Shown here: positions 50,101 to 62,900 of the stretch, piece by piece
Layout of the letters: every line of letters starts with the position of its first letter
How positions within the stretch are numbered: position 1 is the first letter of the stretch
Origin: Humulus lupulus
Lineage: Eukaryota > Streptophyta > Magnoliopsida > Rosales > Cannabaceae
Length of the DNA stretch: 64,000 bases
Direction: 5' to 3'
Assembly: GCF_963169125.1 (NCBI RefSeq)
Contig: NC_084799.1
Location: forward strand, 67,758,143-67,822,142
Made by a program: the position numbers and the translations under genes
Notes under the pieces: model-generated
What the model was told of the DNA's origin: nothing
Databases searched by the model: none
The model's input: only the letters and a program-made list of their open reading frames with translations

Positions 50101-53100
50101 GCACTGGATTGGAGACCCATGATGGATAAAATGCCACCCTGATGAACCCATTCTCCTTTAATCTTTCAACTTCTTCCTTTAAGGCTCTCGATCTATCCTT
50201 ATCGAGCAGCCTTCTCTTTTGTTGCACGGGTGGAAAAGTCTTGTCTATATTCAGGACATGGCTGATAACTGCAGGGTCTATCCCAGCCATGTCTTTGTGC
50301 GACCAGGCAAAAACCTTCTGGTTCTTCCGCAAAAATTCCACCAGTGCGTGCTTCGTGGTGGGCTCTAGGTTTTTCCCGACCTTTACAACTCTGGTCGGGT
50401 CTTTTTTGTCGAGTTGGACCTCTTCCAGGTCCTCGACGGGTCCAACGTTTTCTTCAAAATCCCCAAAGCGAGGATCTAAGTCTCTATCCTCACTTTGGGC
50501 AGCTCCCTATTTGGTGACTTCATCACCGGATTGGGCTTGTGTATCAACTGCAATCTGCAACCTATCTGAGGTAGTGCCCTTTGGTGTTCCCTTTCTCGCC
50601 TTTGTGATCGAGGCGTTATAGCACTCCCTGGCTTCCCTCTAGTTCCCCAACACGCGTCCTACCCCTGCGTCCGTCGGGAACTTCATGGCTAAGTGCCACA
50701 TAGAGATGATGGCCCGTAGATCAACCAGTATAGGCCTCCCAATGACGGCATTGTACGCCGAAGGACAATCGACTACCACAAAAGTAGCGAGTAATGTCCT
50801 GGTAGCAGGCGCTGTACCTGTCTTCACTGGTAGTCTGATCAATCCAGCGGGGGCGAGTCCTTCTCCAGAGAAGCCGTATATCGTTTGGTTGCAGGGCTCC
50901 AGGTCCTTAACGGATAGCTTCATGCGTTCCAGCGAAGACTTATACAGGATATTCACTGAACTTCCAGTATCGACCAACACTCTTTTTACCATCATGTTGG
51001 CCATCTGGATATCCACGACTAGCGGATTGGAATGTGAGAACCGGACATGGTGGGCGTCGTTGTCAGAGAAGGTTATTTCGTCCTCTTCTGACCGAGCCTT
51101 TTTTGGCGCGTGGTCCTCCACAGTCATCATTTCGATGTCCTGGTCATGGCGTAGGGTCCGAGCATATCGTTCCCTGGCCTTTCCGTTATTTCCCGCGAGG
51201 TGCGGGCCTCCACAAATGGTCAATAATGTGCCAGTCACGAGGGCGGGCTGTAAGGGTGGCGAGCGTTGGCGCGTGGGCGCCTGCTCGTTGCTACCCGGAG
51301 CTTCTCGTTGGGAATTTCCCGAGGCCCGTACGTACCTTCTCAAGTGTCCTTGTCTAATAAGGAACTCAATTTCATCTTTCAGCTGGTTGCATTTGTTGGT
51401 GTCATGCCCATAGTCGTTATGATAACGACAGAACTTGGTAGTGTCTCTCTTCAAAATATCCTTTCGAATGGGGCCAGGTTTCTTATATGGCACACTAGAA
51501 CTTCTGGCCTGATAAACCTCTCCCCGAGACTCAACGAGGGCAGTGTAGTTAGTGAACCGAGGTTCATAACGGTTACCCTTGGCTCGTTTATTGTCGGAGG
51601 TGGAAGGCTCATTGTGTTGTCGTTTTCCACCATTCTTTCCATTGCCGTTGCCTTTGCCGTTAGGTTTGGACCCATTGGCGGCTTTGGCGGTCTCGGCTGC
51701 TTTCTTATCCTTGCCTGAGGGCTTTCCATCGTCGGCAATGGCTTCTTCGAGCTTGATGTAGCGATTAGCTCGGTCCAAGAATTCCTGGGTAGTTCTAACT
51801 CCTTCCTTGCGGAGGCTCTTCCAGAGGGGGGAGCGACGCTTAACTCCTGCGATTATGGCCATCATTTTGCCTTCGTCCCCCACCATTTTTGCTCCAGCCA
51901 CTGCTCGCATAAAATGCTGGATGTAATCCTTCAACGACTCTCCATCCTGCTGGCGAATTTCAACCAGTTGGTTTGCTTCGGTCGGATGCACACGACCTGC
52001 ATAGAACTGTCCGTAGAACTCCCTTACGAACATTTCCCAGGAAACTATGCTTGCGGGAGGGAACTTAAAAAACCACTCCTGCACGACCTCAGAAAGTGTT
52101 GCAGGGAAGATCCTGCACCGAGCGTCTTCGGACACTTTCTGAATATCCATCTGTATCTCAAACTTATTAACGTGAGATACCAGGTCACCGTACCCATCAA
52201 AATTTGGCAACGTAGGCATTTTAAATTTGCTAGGAGTCTCTGCCACAGCTATCCTCTGAACGAAAGGAGTGCCTTTCCTCCTATCGTGGTCGATGTAAGA
52301 TGTCCTTCCCCCGACCAGCTATTGCACCGCCTGGTTGAGGGCATCTATCTGGGCCTGTACAGCGACAGGAATCGCTGTGGCCTCAGTTGCTGGGGGGACG
52401 TTCTCGCCATGCCGCTCACGGCGATCGTTGAGTACGTCTCGCAAATCCTCGTCTCTTCTCCGTTGCTCGCTATCCCCAAGCCGGTTGAAGACATTATTCT
52501 GCCAGGGCTGCCCCCCAGCATCCCGTCCATTGGGTTGGTCATCTTGAGGTATCTGGCTGCCGCCTCTACCTCTTTCTTCATTCCTCCTACCAGCATTTCT
52601 CTTGCCTGAGTCGGCCTCATTATACCCATGGCCATCTCTGAACCTCGATTGGCTGTGGTGGGACCGAATGTTCCCTCGATTTCCATCCCTGGATGAAACG
52701 TCCCGAGCGTTAGAGGGTGGCCTGCGCTGGTCGTTATGTCCCCGGGCATTATCATGCCGTGGGGGGCCCGGGACCGCAGAGCCTAACTCTGAGTTCCTCC
52801 TGTTACCAGGAGGATACTGACCTCTGTTCGGTAGGTTTGGCTCATCGCCCCTACGGCGTCTAAGACTGTGAGGCTGATGCTCGGTCCTATTCTGCCTCTA
52901 TTGTGGGGGATTGCCGCGACCAGCTTGGGATGGAGGCTGTGCCTCAGGGTCCAGCGGGACATCGTCATGAGGCACCTGAGGCTGCTCGGGCCTTTGCGGA
53001 CTTGAGGGCTAGATTGGTGGGCTAAGATTAGGACCCCTCTGAGGCGGCCCATTCGCAGGTTGGTCAGGCTGCGAGACAGGTGCGGCCTGATTCCTAGCCA

Positions 53101-53425
53101 GTTGCAAGGCTGCCTCGAGGGCTGCCATGGCTTCACTCTGGCGGCGGTCCATCTCCGCCTGCCTTTCGCTTATCTCCGCGCGCTGCCGTTCAATCTTCTG
53201 CTGCTGCCGCGCCATAACTTCGGCAGCAGTCTCTTGACTGGCTCTCAGATTAGCCAGCTCTTCCTGCAATGCCCCCAGGGTACTTTTTAGCGTTGCGTCA
53301 TCCATTTCTTCCTCCTCAAAATCCATATGTGGTTCATCCTCAGCCACGCTTGCAGGGGGAGGAGGAGGTGGGTTTGATGGTGCAGCGGCGGCCGCTTGTC
53401 CAGCTTTCCTTGCAGTTTTCGCCAT
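47198..53425 (-). pseudogene. Tat element gag-pol polyprotein, one frame with 11 point stops
   Basis: From ATG at 53425 to TAA at 47198-47200 the whole gag-pol lies in one reading frame of 2076 codons. The interrupting stop codons are at 53009, 52898, 52319, 50639, 50507, 48353, 48065, 47855, 47531, 47372 and 47318, and there are no frameshifts. Order: coiled-coil N-terminal gag (53400-53100); gag core with EWFFKFPPASIVSWEMF (about 52090); CRYHNDYGHDTNKC (about 51440); protease VLVDTGSSVNILY (about 50970). RT follows with DFIDLNNACPKD and the catalytic YVDDMLVKSK (about 49770), then the first RNase H. The archaeal-type RNase H has LFTDGSSNESHAGAG (about 48895) and SNNEVEYEALLAG. The integrase zinc domain has HEGFCGDHAGG and CDKCQRF, and its core has VDYFTKWAEA and DNGTQF. 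It ends after GEHLRKYY. Motifs are well preserved, but this copy cannot make the full protein without readthrough. Confidence 0.9.
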
Positions 53426-53454
53426 TGGTTTTCTCAACAATGATAAATCAAGCT

Positions 53455-53473
53455 CTCAATGAAAGCACCAGAA
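53455..53473 (-). other. Primer-binding site of the Tat element
   Basis: Directly after the 5' LTR end on the minus strand: TTC then TGGTGCTTTCATTGAGA. It starts with TGG as a primer site should but is not the initiator-Met sequence used by the other elements here. I do not assign the tRNA. Confidence 0.55.
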
Positions 53474-54065
53474 TGTTGACCCAGAATTTGGTCAACTGAC
53501 ACGGAGTCAGAATATGCTTGATGTGAATGAATGTGTTGAAAAGAACGCAATGACAAAAAGTAATAAGAACACGATATTTTATAGTGGTTCGGCCCCAGGA
53601 TTTGGTAATGACCTACGTCCACTTAGATTGTTATTGATATAAGAATCAAAGGAGTGATCAAAGAACAAGGGTTCAATGAGTTTCACTAACCTCTGAAGAA
53701 TAATACAATATTCCAAGGAGAATTACTCTAGTCTCAGATAATTCGAAAGCCAAAAGTCCCTTCCCTGAGCTATATTTCTCTATTTATAGGCTCAGGGGGA
53801 ATTACACGAGATTGTTACAGATATTCTCTCCTGAATAATCGGATACTCAGGAGATTATGTGAGTTAATTTCGGGATTTACAAAGATCTTTGTTGTAACAT
53901 TATGTTGTATGTGGAACCATCGACCAGACTGGTCGCAGGAAAGACTGGGCCGCCTCTTGCTTATAATGTAACTTCTGGTCGATACACTAGCAGAGCTTCT
54001 CCAGGTGTCAGCCACGTGTCTAGGGATCACTTGCCACGTCATCAATGCCAATTTTTCGGATAACA
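53474..54065 (-). repeat. 5' LTR of the Tat element
   Basis: 592 bp, TGTTATCC to GGTCAACA on the minus strand. Minus-strand promoter elements: TCTATTTATAGG-like palindromic sequence near 53778-53790 read on either strand. The outer edge has target duplication CCTTA. Confidence 0.93.
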
Positions 54066-54070
54066 CCTTA

Positions 54071-55326
54071 CAAGATAAACCATTGCATGCCTAACGTCTA
54101 AATAAATTTGTATTGTACAAGAAAAGGCAATGCTAGAAATATGACATGTCACCACGGATGGACTAGCCTCAGCCTACGTCTGTGTCAAGGCAACTACTCA
54201 GGCTGGAAATGAATTTTCGCCTCTCCTCAGTTCCTTCTTCTCCAATTACGGGCAATATTTCTTGAAATGACCCACCACGCTGCATCGGAAACATGCCTTA
54301 GCATGACATTCTCCCAAGTGGCATCTTCTGCGCCGAGCACACTCTGGGTAAGTCTTCCAGTTCTCAACCCTGCCCTGATGGAAAATCTGAGCACCCTGGA
54401 ACCCCCATCTGGTCCAGGGTGCTATATGCGTCTATGACCTTTCTTTTCTATTCACTAGAGCCTCCACCCCTACCCAATCCAGTATACGGAGGTACCACTC
54501 TTTGAGCGTTGTGCTCTCCCTCCATATCTCATCCTTTGCGCCCTCAACAGTAAGGGCCTTCTCTACTGCCTGAGCATAGGTAGAAATCTCAGTTATCGAG
54601 CAATTCTGATGCCTTGGGCTACCATGAATTCAGTCCTTGAACGAATCGCTCCTTTCGAGGCACATCCGTTAGCACCAAGTCAAAAGCAAACTTGGCCAAC
54701 CCATCAAATTTAATGGCATACTTTGTCGCTGTCATGTTGCCCTGAACTAGATTCATAAATTCGTTCGTCTTCACAGTTTGAATTGTGTCATTGTAATACC
54801 TTTCATTGAACAACTGTCTAAATTCCTCCCAACCCATCATAACGATGTTCCGAGTTTGGGATACCACTCCCCACCAAGTTCGGGCGTCATCTCGTGACAT
54901 ACATGTGGCACAGACCACTTTATCATTGCCTACCACCCCTGATAAAGTCGAGGATGGAGCTAATCTTGCCCATCCATTGCTCAGCTTAGAGCGGATCTAG
55001 GCCTCCCTGACTGGAGGGTAGTGGTTCTATAGACCTCTTAAACATCGGTTCAAACTATTCTTAACCTCAGGCGGAGCCAAAATTGGTGTCACTACGGGCG
55101 GAACAACGTTCCTTGGAAAAATTTGTTGTCTTAACCACCTTATCCATTCCTCTTGCCTCTATGGCTTCAGTTGCATATCTGTAAACATCTGCTGCCAATT
55201 CCAAGGGGTGGACGAAGGGTTCTAGCCCTGATTATCATTTCCCGCATCGATATCAACACTGCCTTGGATGCATAACTTTCAAGTCCGTCAGCAATCAATG
55301 ACCCGACCTATAAGGCATGATAATCA
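54071..55326 (-). pseudogene. Old chromovirus-like gypsy element: leader, gag and start of protease
   Basis: The other half of the element at 40032-42453. From right to left there is leader sequence matching 17988-18315 (55266-55326). Next is the gag core DDARTWWGVVSQTRNIVMMG and EFRQLFNERYYND (54619-54936), with FMNLVQGNMTATKYAIKFD. Then comes a zinc knuckle CFRCSVVGHFKKYC (about 54245-54290), and protease-start remains to the Tat boundary. Frame changes and stops separate the pieces. The 5' LTR of this element is not in the window; copia element 2 cuts its leader at 55327. Confidence 0.82.
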
Positions 55327-55789
55327 TGTTGGGTTTTATGCCCTTATAAAACCATGTTGAACATGTAATACGATTTCATATTGTCAATAAAAGTAGTAAA
55401 AATCATTTAGTTTGATAACCGTATTTCTTGCTTGTTTTATTACATGATTATTGAAATAATACAAACATTTATAAAATCATGAACATATGGATAGTTACAA
55501 TTATAGTGACTAGGTCACAGTGGATTATAGTTGTAATTATATGTTCAAAAGAACAAGTCCTAAGATTAGATCAATGCATTGGATTTTCACTGGTTAGGAA
55601 ATCTACGATATGATCTACTTACACATTCGGGGTGTGATGTCTTGTCCAAGGCATTGACCAAGTAGATAAGATCGGATGCATTTGGTTACATCAAACTAGG
55701 ATCGATATTGATTATTGATTGATAAATATGTATCATTATTATCGAATCTAATCAATGACATGACGTTGACCATAGGTTAAGTCGATCTT

Positions 55790-58643
55790 TGTAACGCCCT
55801 AAACTCTAGGGACTGTTACGGTGTGCCTTTTAAACAGTGCTAAACTCGCTAATCGAGTCAATTGGCCATAATTGTGTAACTAAGTATGATTAGCGGTTTA
55901 GGGTTAAATTTTTTGGTTAAGATGTAACGTTTCACTAAAACGTTTACCATATACATTGGGATCCCAAAAAAATATTTTTAAAGGTTTATTACAACAAAAT
56001 ATTTACAACTAGCCGACCTAAGCGGCAAAATAGGGTTTAACCCTAGTTTCTCTTTAAACCCTCGGCCGTGGTGGTCGAGCAGCCGCATATGTACACATCG
56101 CCACCTAAGCTCTCCAACTCAAGGATGTTCCAGCTTTCTTTTGCCTTTACCTGCACCACATAGCACCCGTGAGCCGAAGCAAGAAAACTCAATATGCTCA
56201 TGAACAAGTAATAACGTGTTACTAAGTCATAATAGGCATGCCTAGCAGTAATAACCCTACTCATGCATGCAAGCAGATACAAATAAGTGTTTTTGAAGCC
56301 CTGTGCTCTGAGTAGATAACTAATAAGTCTCCTGCTCTGAGGTAGATGACTAATAAGTCTCTCGGAGGTAGATGACTAATAAGTCATTCTTTGAACAGTT
56401 GACTAATAAGTCACTCTCTAAATAGATGATTGATAAGTCCATCTCGGTTAGATGACTGATAAGTTTATCTCGGTCAGATGACCGATAAGTCTATCTCGGT
56501 CAGATGACCGATAAGTCTATCTCGGTCAGATGACTAATAAGTCCATCTCGGTCAGATGACTAATAGGTCTATCTCGATCAGATGACTGATAAGTCTCTCT
56601 CGGTCAGATGACTGATAAGTCTATCTCGGTCAGATGACTGATAAGTCTATCTCGGTCAGATGACTGATAAGTCTATATCGGTTAGATGACTAATAAGTCT
56701 ATCTCGATCAGATGACTGATAAGTCTATCTCGGTCAGATGACTAATAAGTCTATCTCGATTAGATGACTGATAAGTCTATCTCGGTCAGATGACTAATAA
56801 GTCTATCTCGGTCAGATGACTGATAAGTCTATCTCGGTCAGATGACTGATAAGTCTATCTCGGAGGTCCCATACCCTCCTAGCCATGTGACGTGTAGGTC
56901 ACCTTAGCCTTTCTAGCTCTGGCTCTAAATAACTAGCCTTTAGACTAGACAAGCGCTTTTGGTTTTCATCGAACTTTAGGTTGGTCCGGCATTAATGCTC
57001 ATGATGAATCATTCAATGCAGATGTCGATTAGATCTAATCTTTTTGGCTTGCGTTATACACGCTAAAACCGTCCTTGACTCATTAGTCAATGCCATACGA
57101 TCAGTGCTCAGTATTACTGCCGAACTTGACTAATAAGTCACCGCTTCACAGTTAATACTGCACCATTGTTGATTCTGACTAATAAGTCAGTGCCATTCAC
57201 AAGTGAGCAAGATTTGCTAAGCATTTGATATGCAATCAATGTCTGCATTTAAACACTCAACATGCCTCAATACTAACCATGCATGACACATATGGGGTGC
57301 AGTTTTCTTACCTCTGGTTCGAGTGACAAATAACAATTGAACGACCCTTGAGAAAGATCGATCATTTTGATTCCTTAGCGGTCACCTAGTCATAACTAAT
57401 TTCAATCTCCATTAATGAAAATCAACAATAAAAGGTTCTTGACCTAAATCTCACTCCCAGGACCCCGAATTGTACCCAAACAGTGAGTAGAGTCGATCCC
57501 GAGCCTTAGGAATTGAAACTACGAGCCAAAAACCCTCAAAAGTGCCCAAAATATGCATTAGAGAAAATAAGGAAGCGCTACAATGCTGCCCCCCTAGCGC
57601 CCTAGTGCTACAACCAGGGAAGTTTTGCCCTGGCTAGCGCTGTAGCACTACCCTTTGGGCGCTGTAACGCTATGGCCAGGCAGAAACACCCTGGTTCTTC
57701 CCTCCTTTGATTCCTCCATTACCAACTTGAAAAACAAGCTTCTAAACTCCATTTAAACCCCCCAATTGAACCCAAAAACCATCTACACATGACCTAGGCA
57801 TCATAACCCAAGCAACCCTAGCCAAAAACTCCCATCAATTCTCATTATCCAACTCAAAATCCAGCTGAAACTCAAATAGAAAAACAGAGTAAATACAAGA
57901 GTTTTAATGGTTAGAAACTCACCTCAATCTCAGTAACACACCCTCTTCAATGGTAGAGCATAACCCAAAACTCTCAAGGCTTGGTTCCTCAAAAAGAGCT
58001 TCAAAAATCAAGAAGAAAAGAATAAGGAATGATGAACGGGGGAAGGTGAAGGAGTGCTCTATTTTCTACAGCCTTCTAAGCTTTAATGGCTGATATATAT
58101 CCTTTAGGGTCAAAAGACTAACATTGCGCCTAGGTTATTTAAAATCCTCTTAAGGCCACCAAGGGCAAAATCGTCCTTTCGAGCCTATCTCGTTAATCAT
58201 AATTAACGCCCTCCAATTCCCGTTATTCTCAAATGCTAATAAATTACATCCCATTACCCTTTAATTCCCGGTAATGTTCTAATCCTCAAATTACCCTGAG
58301 ACTCACCCTGAGCCCCGAAATTAACCCTGTTATGACCAGACCGATAACTTGCATTCACAGATCGTCTCATGCCGAATGGCTCGAACAAATCCACATTATA
58401 ATGTGGTCTTATTCAAAATTCACCAACATGCATGAAAATACACAATTACGTCCTCAACAAGCCAAATTACCAAAATGCCCTTATAATAAAATGTGGACCC
58501 ATATGCATGCATTTATCATCATATTTTAATATAATTCACATAAACATGCATATAATCATTTAATGGCATAATAAATAAATTATGGCCCTCCCGGCCTCCT
58601 AATCAAGGTCCTAAACCTTATTAGGGATTTTGGGGGCATTACA
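55790..58643 (-). mobile_element. Solo LTR of the gypsy family with expanded repeat array
   Basis: TGTAACGCCC at 55790 and GGGGGCATTACA ending at 58643. Target duplication ATCTT at 55785-55789 and 58644-58648, perfect. 2854 bp, the longest solo copy here, owing to the array at 56290-56865. The family block at 56138-56188 lacks five bases (CCCAG side) found in the others. Sense minus. Confidence 0.93.
56290..56865. repeat. 26-bp palindromic tandem array in the solo LTR
   Basis: About 16 near-identical units of AGATGACTGATAAGTCTATC plus TCGGTC from about 56440, preceded by more diverged units. Each unit has GACT-GATA-AGTC (sometimes AATA), flanked by AGAT and ATCT that can also pair around one unpaired T. 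Variation is mostly G/A in the spacer and C/T in TCGGTC. Confidence 0.95.
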
Positions 58644-59974
58644 ATCTTAATTTTGAGTGATAATATTCTGCTAATTATATTATTTAAATATTTTGACTTG
58701 TTCGTTACCAGCTTACCCTACGGTCTAGCCCATACTTACATCTTGGAGATTTAGTAGTGTAATTGAGTGGGAGTATTATTCATAGATATGAAATCTATAA
58801 CTTCTGTATGAGAAGTGAAAAGATGATTTCCTTAAATGCTTTGTTCAAAAGGTTAAATAATTGAGATCTCATTTTTGTGATTAAGTTCACAAAAATATCA
58901 TTTATAAGGAACTTAGTGGGAGTTAAAGGTAATATACTGATGAGGGGTAAAATAGTAATTTACACCGAGCTTGTTAGTAAGTCATTGATAGAGGATTGAC
59001 TAACTATAATGGTTATAACAATGAATAACGTATTTATGGTTTGAAAAATACGTTCTATGAATTCAAGAGTTCAATTCTGAGTCTATACTGGAGTCATGAG
59101 GAATTAATAAGGTAGTGAAATTATTCGTAAATAAATTCACGGTAACTTGTTGGAGTTTGATTTCATGGTTCCATAGTCCCTGCATCACCTTTGAGTAAAT
59201 CATCTAGAATGTCTCAATTAATTGATTTAATATTCAATTAGGATTTTTAAAGTTGACTAGGTCAATTTTGGAAAATTTATAGAGATGTGAGATTTAGAGA
59301 ATAAAGGAGAATCTTTGAGTAAATTTATTAATATTGATAAATCGGTGTCAATATAAATAAATAATATTAAATCAAATTTCAAATTATAATTAGTTAATTT
59401 GAATAAGGATTTAATTAATTAATTAATTTAAAAAAGCTTTTGAATTTAGCCCCAACTGAGATTTAAATTCAAAACAAAGAGATTGGGTCCAAGTCCATTT
59501 GTGGAGCCCAAGAATTTTATCTTTTTGTTTATTATTTTAATTAATTTAAATAAATCCCATTAAGTTGCCTATATAAGTAATATGATATCTAGGGTTTTCA
59601 TAAGTCAGTCTCAGTAATATGTGAAAACCTAGTCAATCTATTCATTTCTTAGCCACTATCTCTTCTTCTCTTCTAGATCTCTATCTCATGTGTTGAGAAC
59701 CAGCCCACACTAGTTCTAGGTTGATCAAAGGCTTGGTGAGGAAGACTATGTTGCTGATCTAGTTCAATCTCTTGATAGTACTCTGCTCAAGAAAGGAATC
59801 AAGGGTTAGAGAGATTCAAGGAAGGTGTTGTTCCAGTTCCGCTGCGTAATGTAAGTTTTTTATTTTGTATTTATAACAATTTCATTGGAGCATGTTCTAG
59901 GAATTTGCATGTTTGTTTAATAATATGTAAATTGCATGAAAATAAATAAAGATCTGTAATAAGTATTTCCTACA

Positions 59975-62900
59975 ATTGGCCTCAGAGCCAGGTTGCTAGT
60001 TTATTTTCATGAATGAACATGTATGAAATTGATTGATATGTTAGGTGGTCAATTGGATGGTACATGTTATTAGTGCATGTTTATGTTTTATTATGTAAAT
60101 TTAGCAATAATTTGGTTATTTTTTACTTGTTTTTGGATTGAAAAACTACACAGATTAAAAAAAAAAGTTTTTTGACTGATTGGGCAGTGTGCGTGCTGGG
60201 CACACATGAAGCCGCCGCCTGGACCTGGCCGTACGGTCGTTCGTACGGATTCGTATGGACGTCCATACGACATTTGTGCTGGACCCCGTGTCGGCACTTT
60301 TTTGCAAAAAAAAAAAATTTTTTTTGAATTGGATATTTTATGTAGTTAAATTTAAAATATTTAAAATTGATTATCTAATTATTTTAGATATTTTAGCTTT
60401 TTAAAATATTTTGAATTGGTTATCTGATAATCATAATATTTTAAGATATATTTTTTTATTTTGTTATAAATGAAATATTAAAATTAGTTATCTGATTATT
60501 CAAGATATTTTTATTGTTTAAAACATTTATAATTAGTTATCACATAATTCTAAATATTTTAGATATTTTAAATTTTGTTAAAATATATTTTGATATTTTA
60601 AAATTGGTTAAGATATTTAAACATAAAATATCTTGTCATTCCTAACAACTTAACATCCTAGGTTAAATTAATTATTTATAATTAAATTTTGTTTGAAAAA
60701 TTCTATTTTAATTAATTTAATATTTTGTAACTTGTTTAATTAATTATATTGAAATTTGTCTCATGAATTCTATGTTAATTAATTATGGTATTTTGCAAAA
60801 TAGTATATTGTTGTGGTATATTTGTATAATTTAATACATGCTTATAGAGTAATATGTTAGACCCATCCAATTATTAACATATCAAGCATCATTATTAAGT
60901 TATTTTTTGCATTTGGACTTTAAATATAAGTATAATGATGACCCAATTTTTGTGTTTGAAAAATGTGGGAAAGCTCAAATAAAACTTTCATAAAATGTTA
61001 GGTTTTATTTGAACCCAATTGAACATGTAAAGTTTAAATTCCTCTCTTATGGGTGATTTCACTTGTGAAGACCTATTTGCTTTGCATTACTAGATTGTGC
61101 CTAATCAATTGAATAACAATTAATAAAACAAATATTTAAATTCCTGTCTTTCTGGGCTTTGTGTGGAAGTTAGGGAGCCTTAGTAGTGCATCCGATATAA
61201 TGAACCCAACTCTCCTCCATGCAAGCTCGAATTGTTAAGGCCAATTTACCTAAGTTGGACTTAATTGTATTAGGTTATTCTTTTTAGTTTGACCTAATAA
61301 TTGATTAGAAACAAATTAATTCTAATTTTTGGATTAATTTTCAATGGTAATTTTAGAATTAATGGAAAAATTATAAACTATGGTTTATTAATTTGGCAAA
61401 CATAAGTTGGTTTATTGATTATTTTTATAATTTGGCAAACCTAAGTTGGTTTATTAATTATTTTAATAATTTGGAAAACCTAAGTTGATTTATTAATTAT
61501 TTTAATAATTTGGCAAACCTAAGTTGCTATTTTTCAAAAAGAATAAAATACTAAAATATTTAATAATGAGTTTTAAAAATTTGAATTCGATTTCCACCGT
61601 TGATTTAACAAGGTTGGAGTTCAGTGGGGCCTCATGGCGCTTTGGTTTCGTCTCCCTACGGAAGGTGTTCACTGTACTTCTTAACATGGTTAAATTTCTT
61701 AGGATAAATGGTTATAGATGGGCCTTCTATAGACTCATCCCTACGGTGACTATAGGAATTAAGTCAATAACAATCAAAATCGTGGGTCAAACTCATAAAG
61801 TAAGACATATTTGTGACTCTCGCCTACCGGGAAACATGAGTTTTCGTTACTTTGATCAGATGGAACAGGTAGTTAATAAAAGTCTATGACGTTTTATTAA
61901 TTGAGATGTTTCTCTATTTAACTAAGTGAGTATTTGTGACTCTTGCCTACCGGGACACATGGGTTCATGGCTAGTTAAAGTACATAAGAAATAGAAGATA
62001 AGTGTTTTAGTAATTTGCTTATCTCAAAACAATTTGTATGTTATGCTATTTCTAAACATTTAATGAATAAATATTTGTCAAGCAATGCGTTGATTTCTAC
62101 TTAGTTGATAATTGTAGCTCTAGGCTTACCACCTCATACTCTCTCTAATCTCTAAAAGGTTACTCTATGGTGAGAACCTCACGAAATGTTTGTCCAACAT
62201 CAACTTGGTGTTGATTATGGACAACATCGAGTTCGTGATAATCACAGGTATTCTTATTTTTCCTATGCAACGATCACCAAATCCTTCAAAGAGGATTGTT
62301 GATGGTGGTTCGAGCAAAGGAAATGATGCTAATACTACTAAACAAGCTCAAGGAGAAGCTGCTTTAAGCTTCTTCTTCGAAGAGAAAATGAGGAAGAAAT
62401 TCAAACAAAAAGAATAAGAAGGCCACTGGCAAGGCACCAAATGTTGCAAAACATCTTGGAGCAATGCACGATTATAAGTACAATAAAAGGGAGTGTTTCC
62501 AACTGCAAGGAGACTGGGAATTGGAACAAGATTGCCCAGCACTCATGGCATATGGAACCCAGGATAATTAAATTTGTCTTGGATGCATGTGATTTTAGAG
62601 GATGATACTTCAGCTTTGGATCACTGAATCAAGATCTACTAACACATGCATGTATTTTTTTTTACACCTTTTTAGCATTGGGAAAGCCATGAAGGATAAA
62701 AAGCCACAACTTGGAATCCATCAAGGGCTGTTCGTATCAAACAAAGCAAAATGATAAGCTTGAATGAATTTTGGAAATAAATATATTGTTTTAAGACAAT
62801 TTTTATTTTATTCCAATTTTCAAAAGACATTTTTAATTTTAGTTTTTCTTATTACATCAACAACAATTTGTAGTTACTTTCACAAGTAATAAAATCCTAT

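Larger units (their letters stand above)
42454..54065 (-). mobile_element. Complete Tat-lineage Ty3/gypsy retrotransposon with an antisense gene
   Basis: Two 592-bp LTRs (53474-54065 as 5', 42454-43045 as 3') begin TGTTATCCG and end GGTCAACA on the minus strand. The 5-bp target duplication CCTTA occurs at 42449-42453 and 54066-54070. The LTRs differ at about 13 positions by hand (about 2%). Coding order is gag, protease, RT, RNase H, a second (archaeal-type) RNase H, integrase. The second RNase H is diagnostic of the Tat clade (Ogre/Retand and relatives). Between integrase and the 3' LTR lies a plus-strand spliced gene. Length 11,612 bp. It interrupts the protease region of the old gypsy element. 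Confidence 0.95.
55327..59974 (+). repeat. 5' LTR of copia element 2, split by a solo LTR
   Basis: TGTTGGGT to TTCCTACA, about 1.79 kb without the insertion. Aligns with the copia 1 LTR throughout but is clearly more diverged. The primer-site-like TGGCCTCAGAGCC follows at 59977. Confidence 0.88.

Noticed and set aside
50685..52820. Long plus-strand open frames opposite the Tat gag (for example 50685-51413 and 51914-52609)
   Set aside because: They are antisense shadows of a GC-richer coding strand. The minus-strand frame has recognisable gag and protease motifs, while these have none.
56290..56865. Regular short repeats resembling a CRISPR array
   Set aside because: Units are adjacent, with no unique spacers, within a plant LTR flanked by a target duplication. 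It is a minisatellite.
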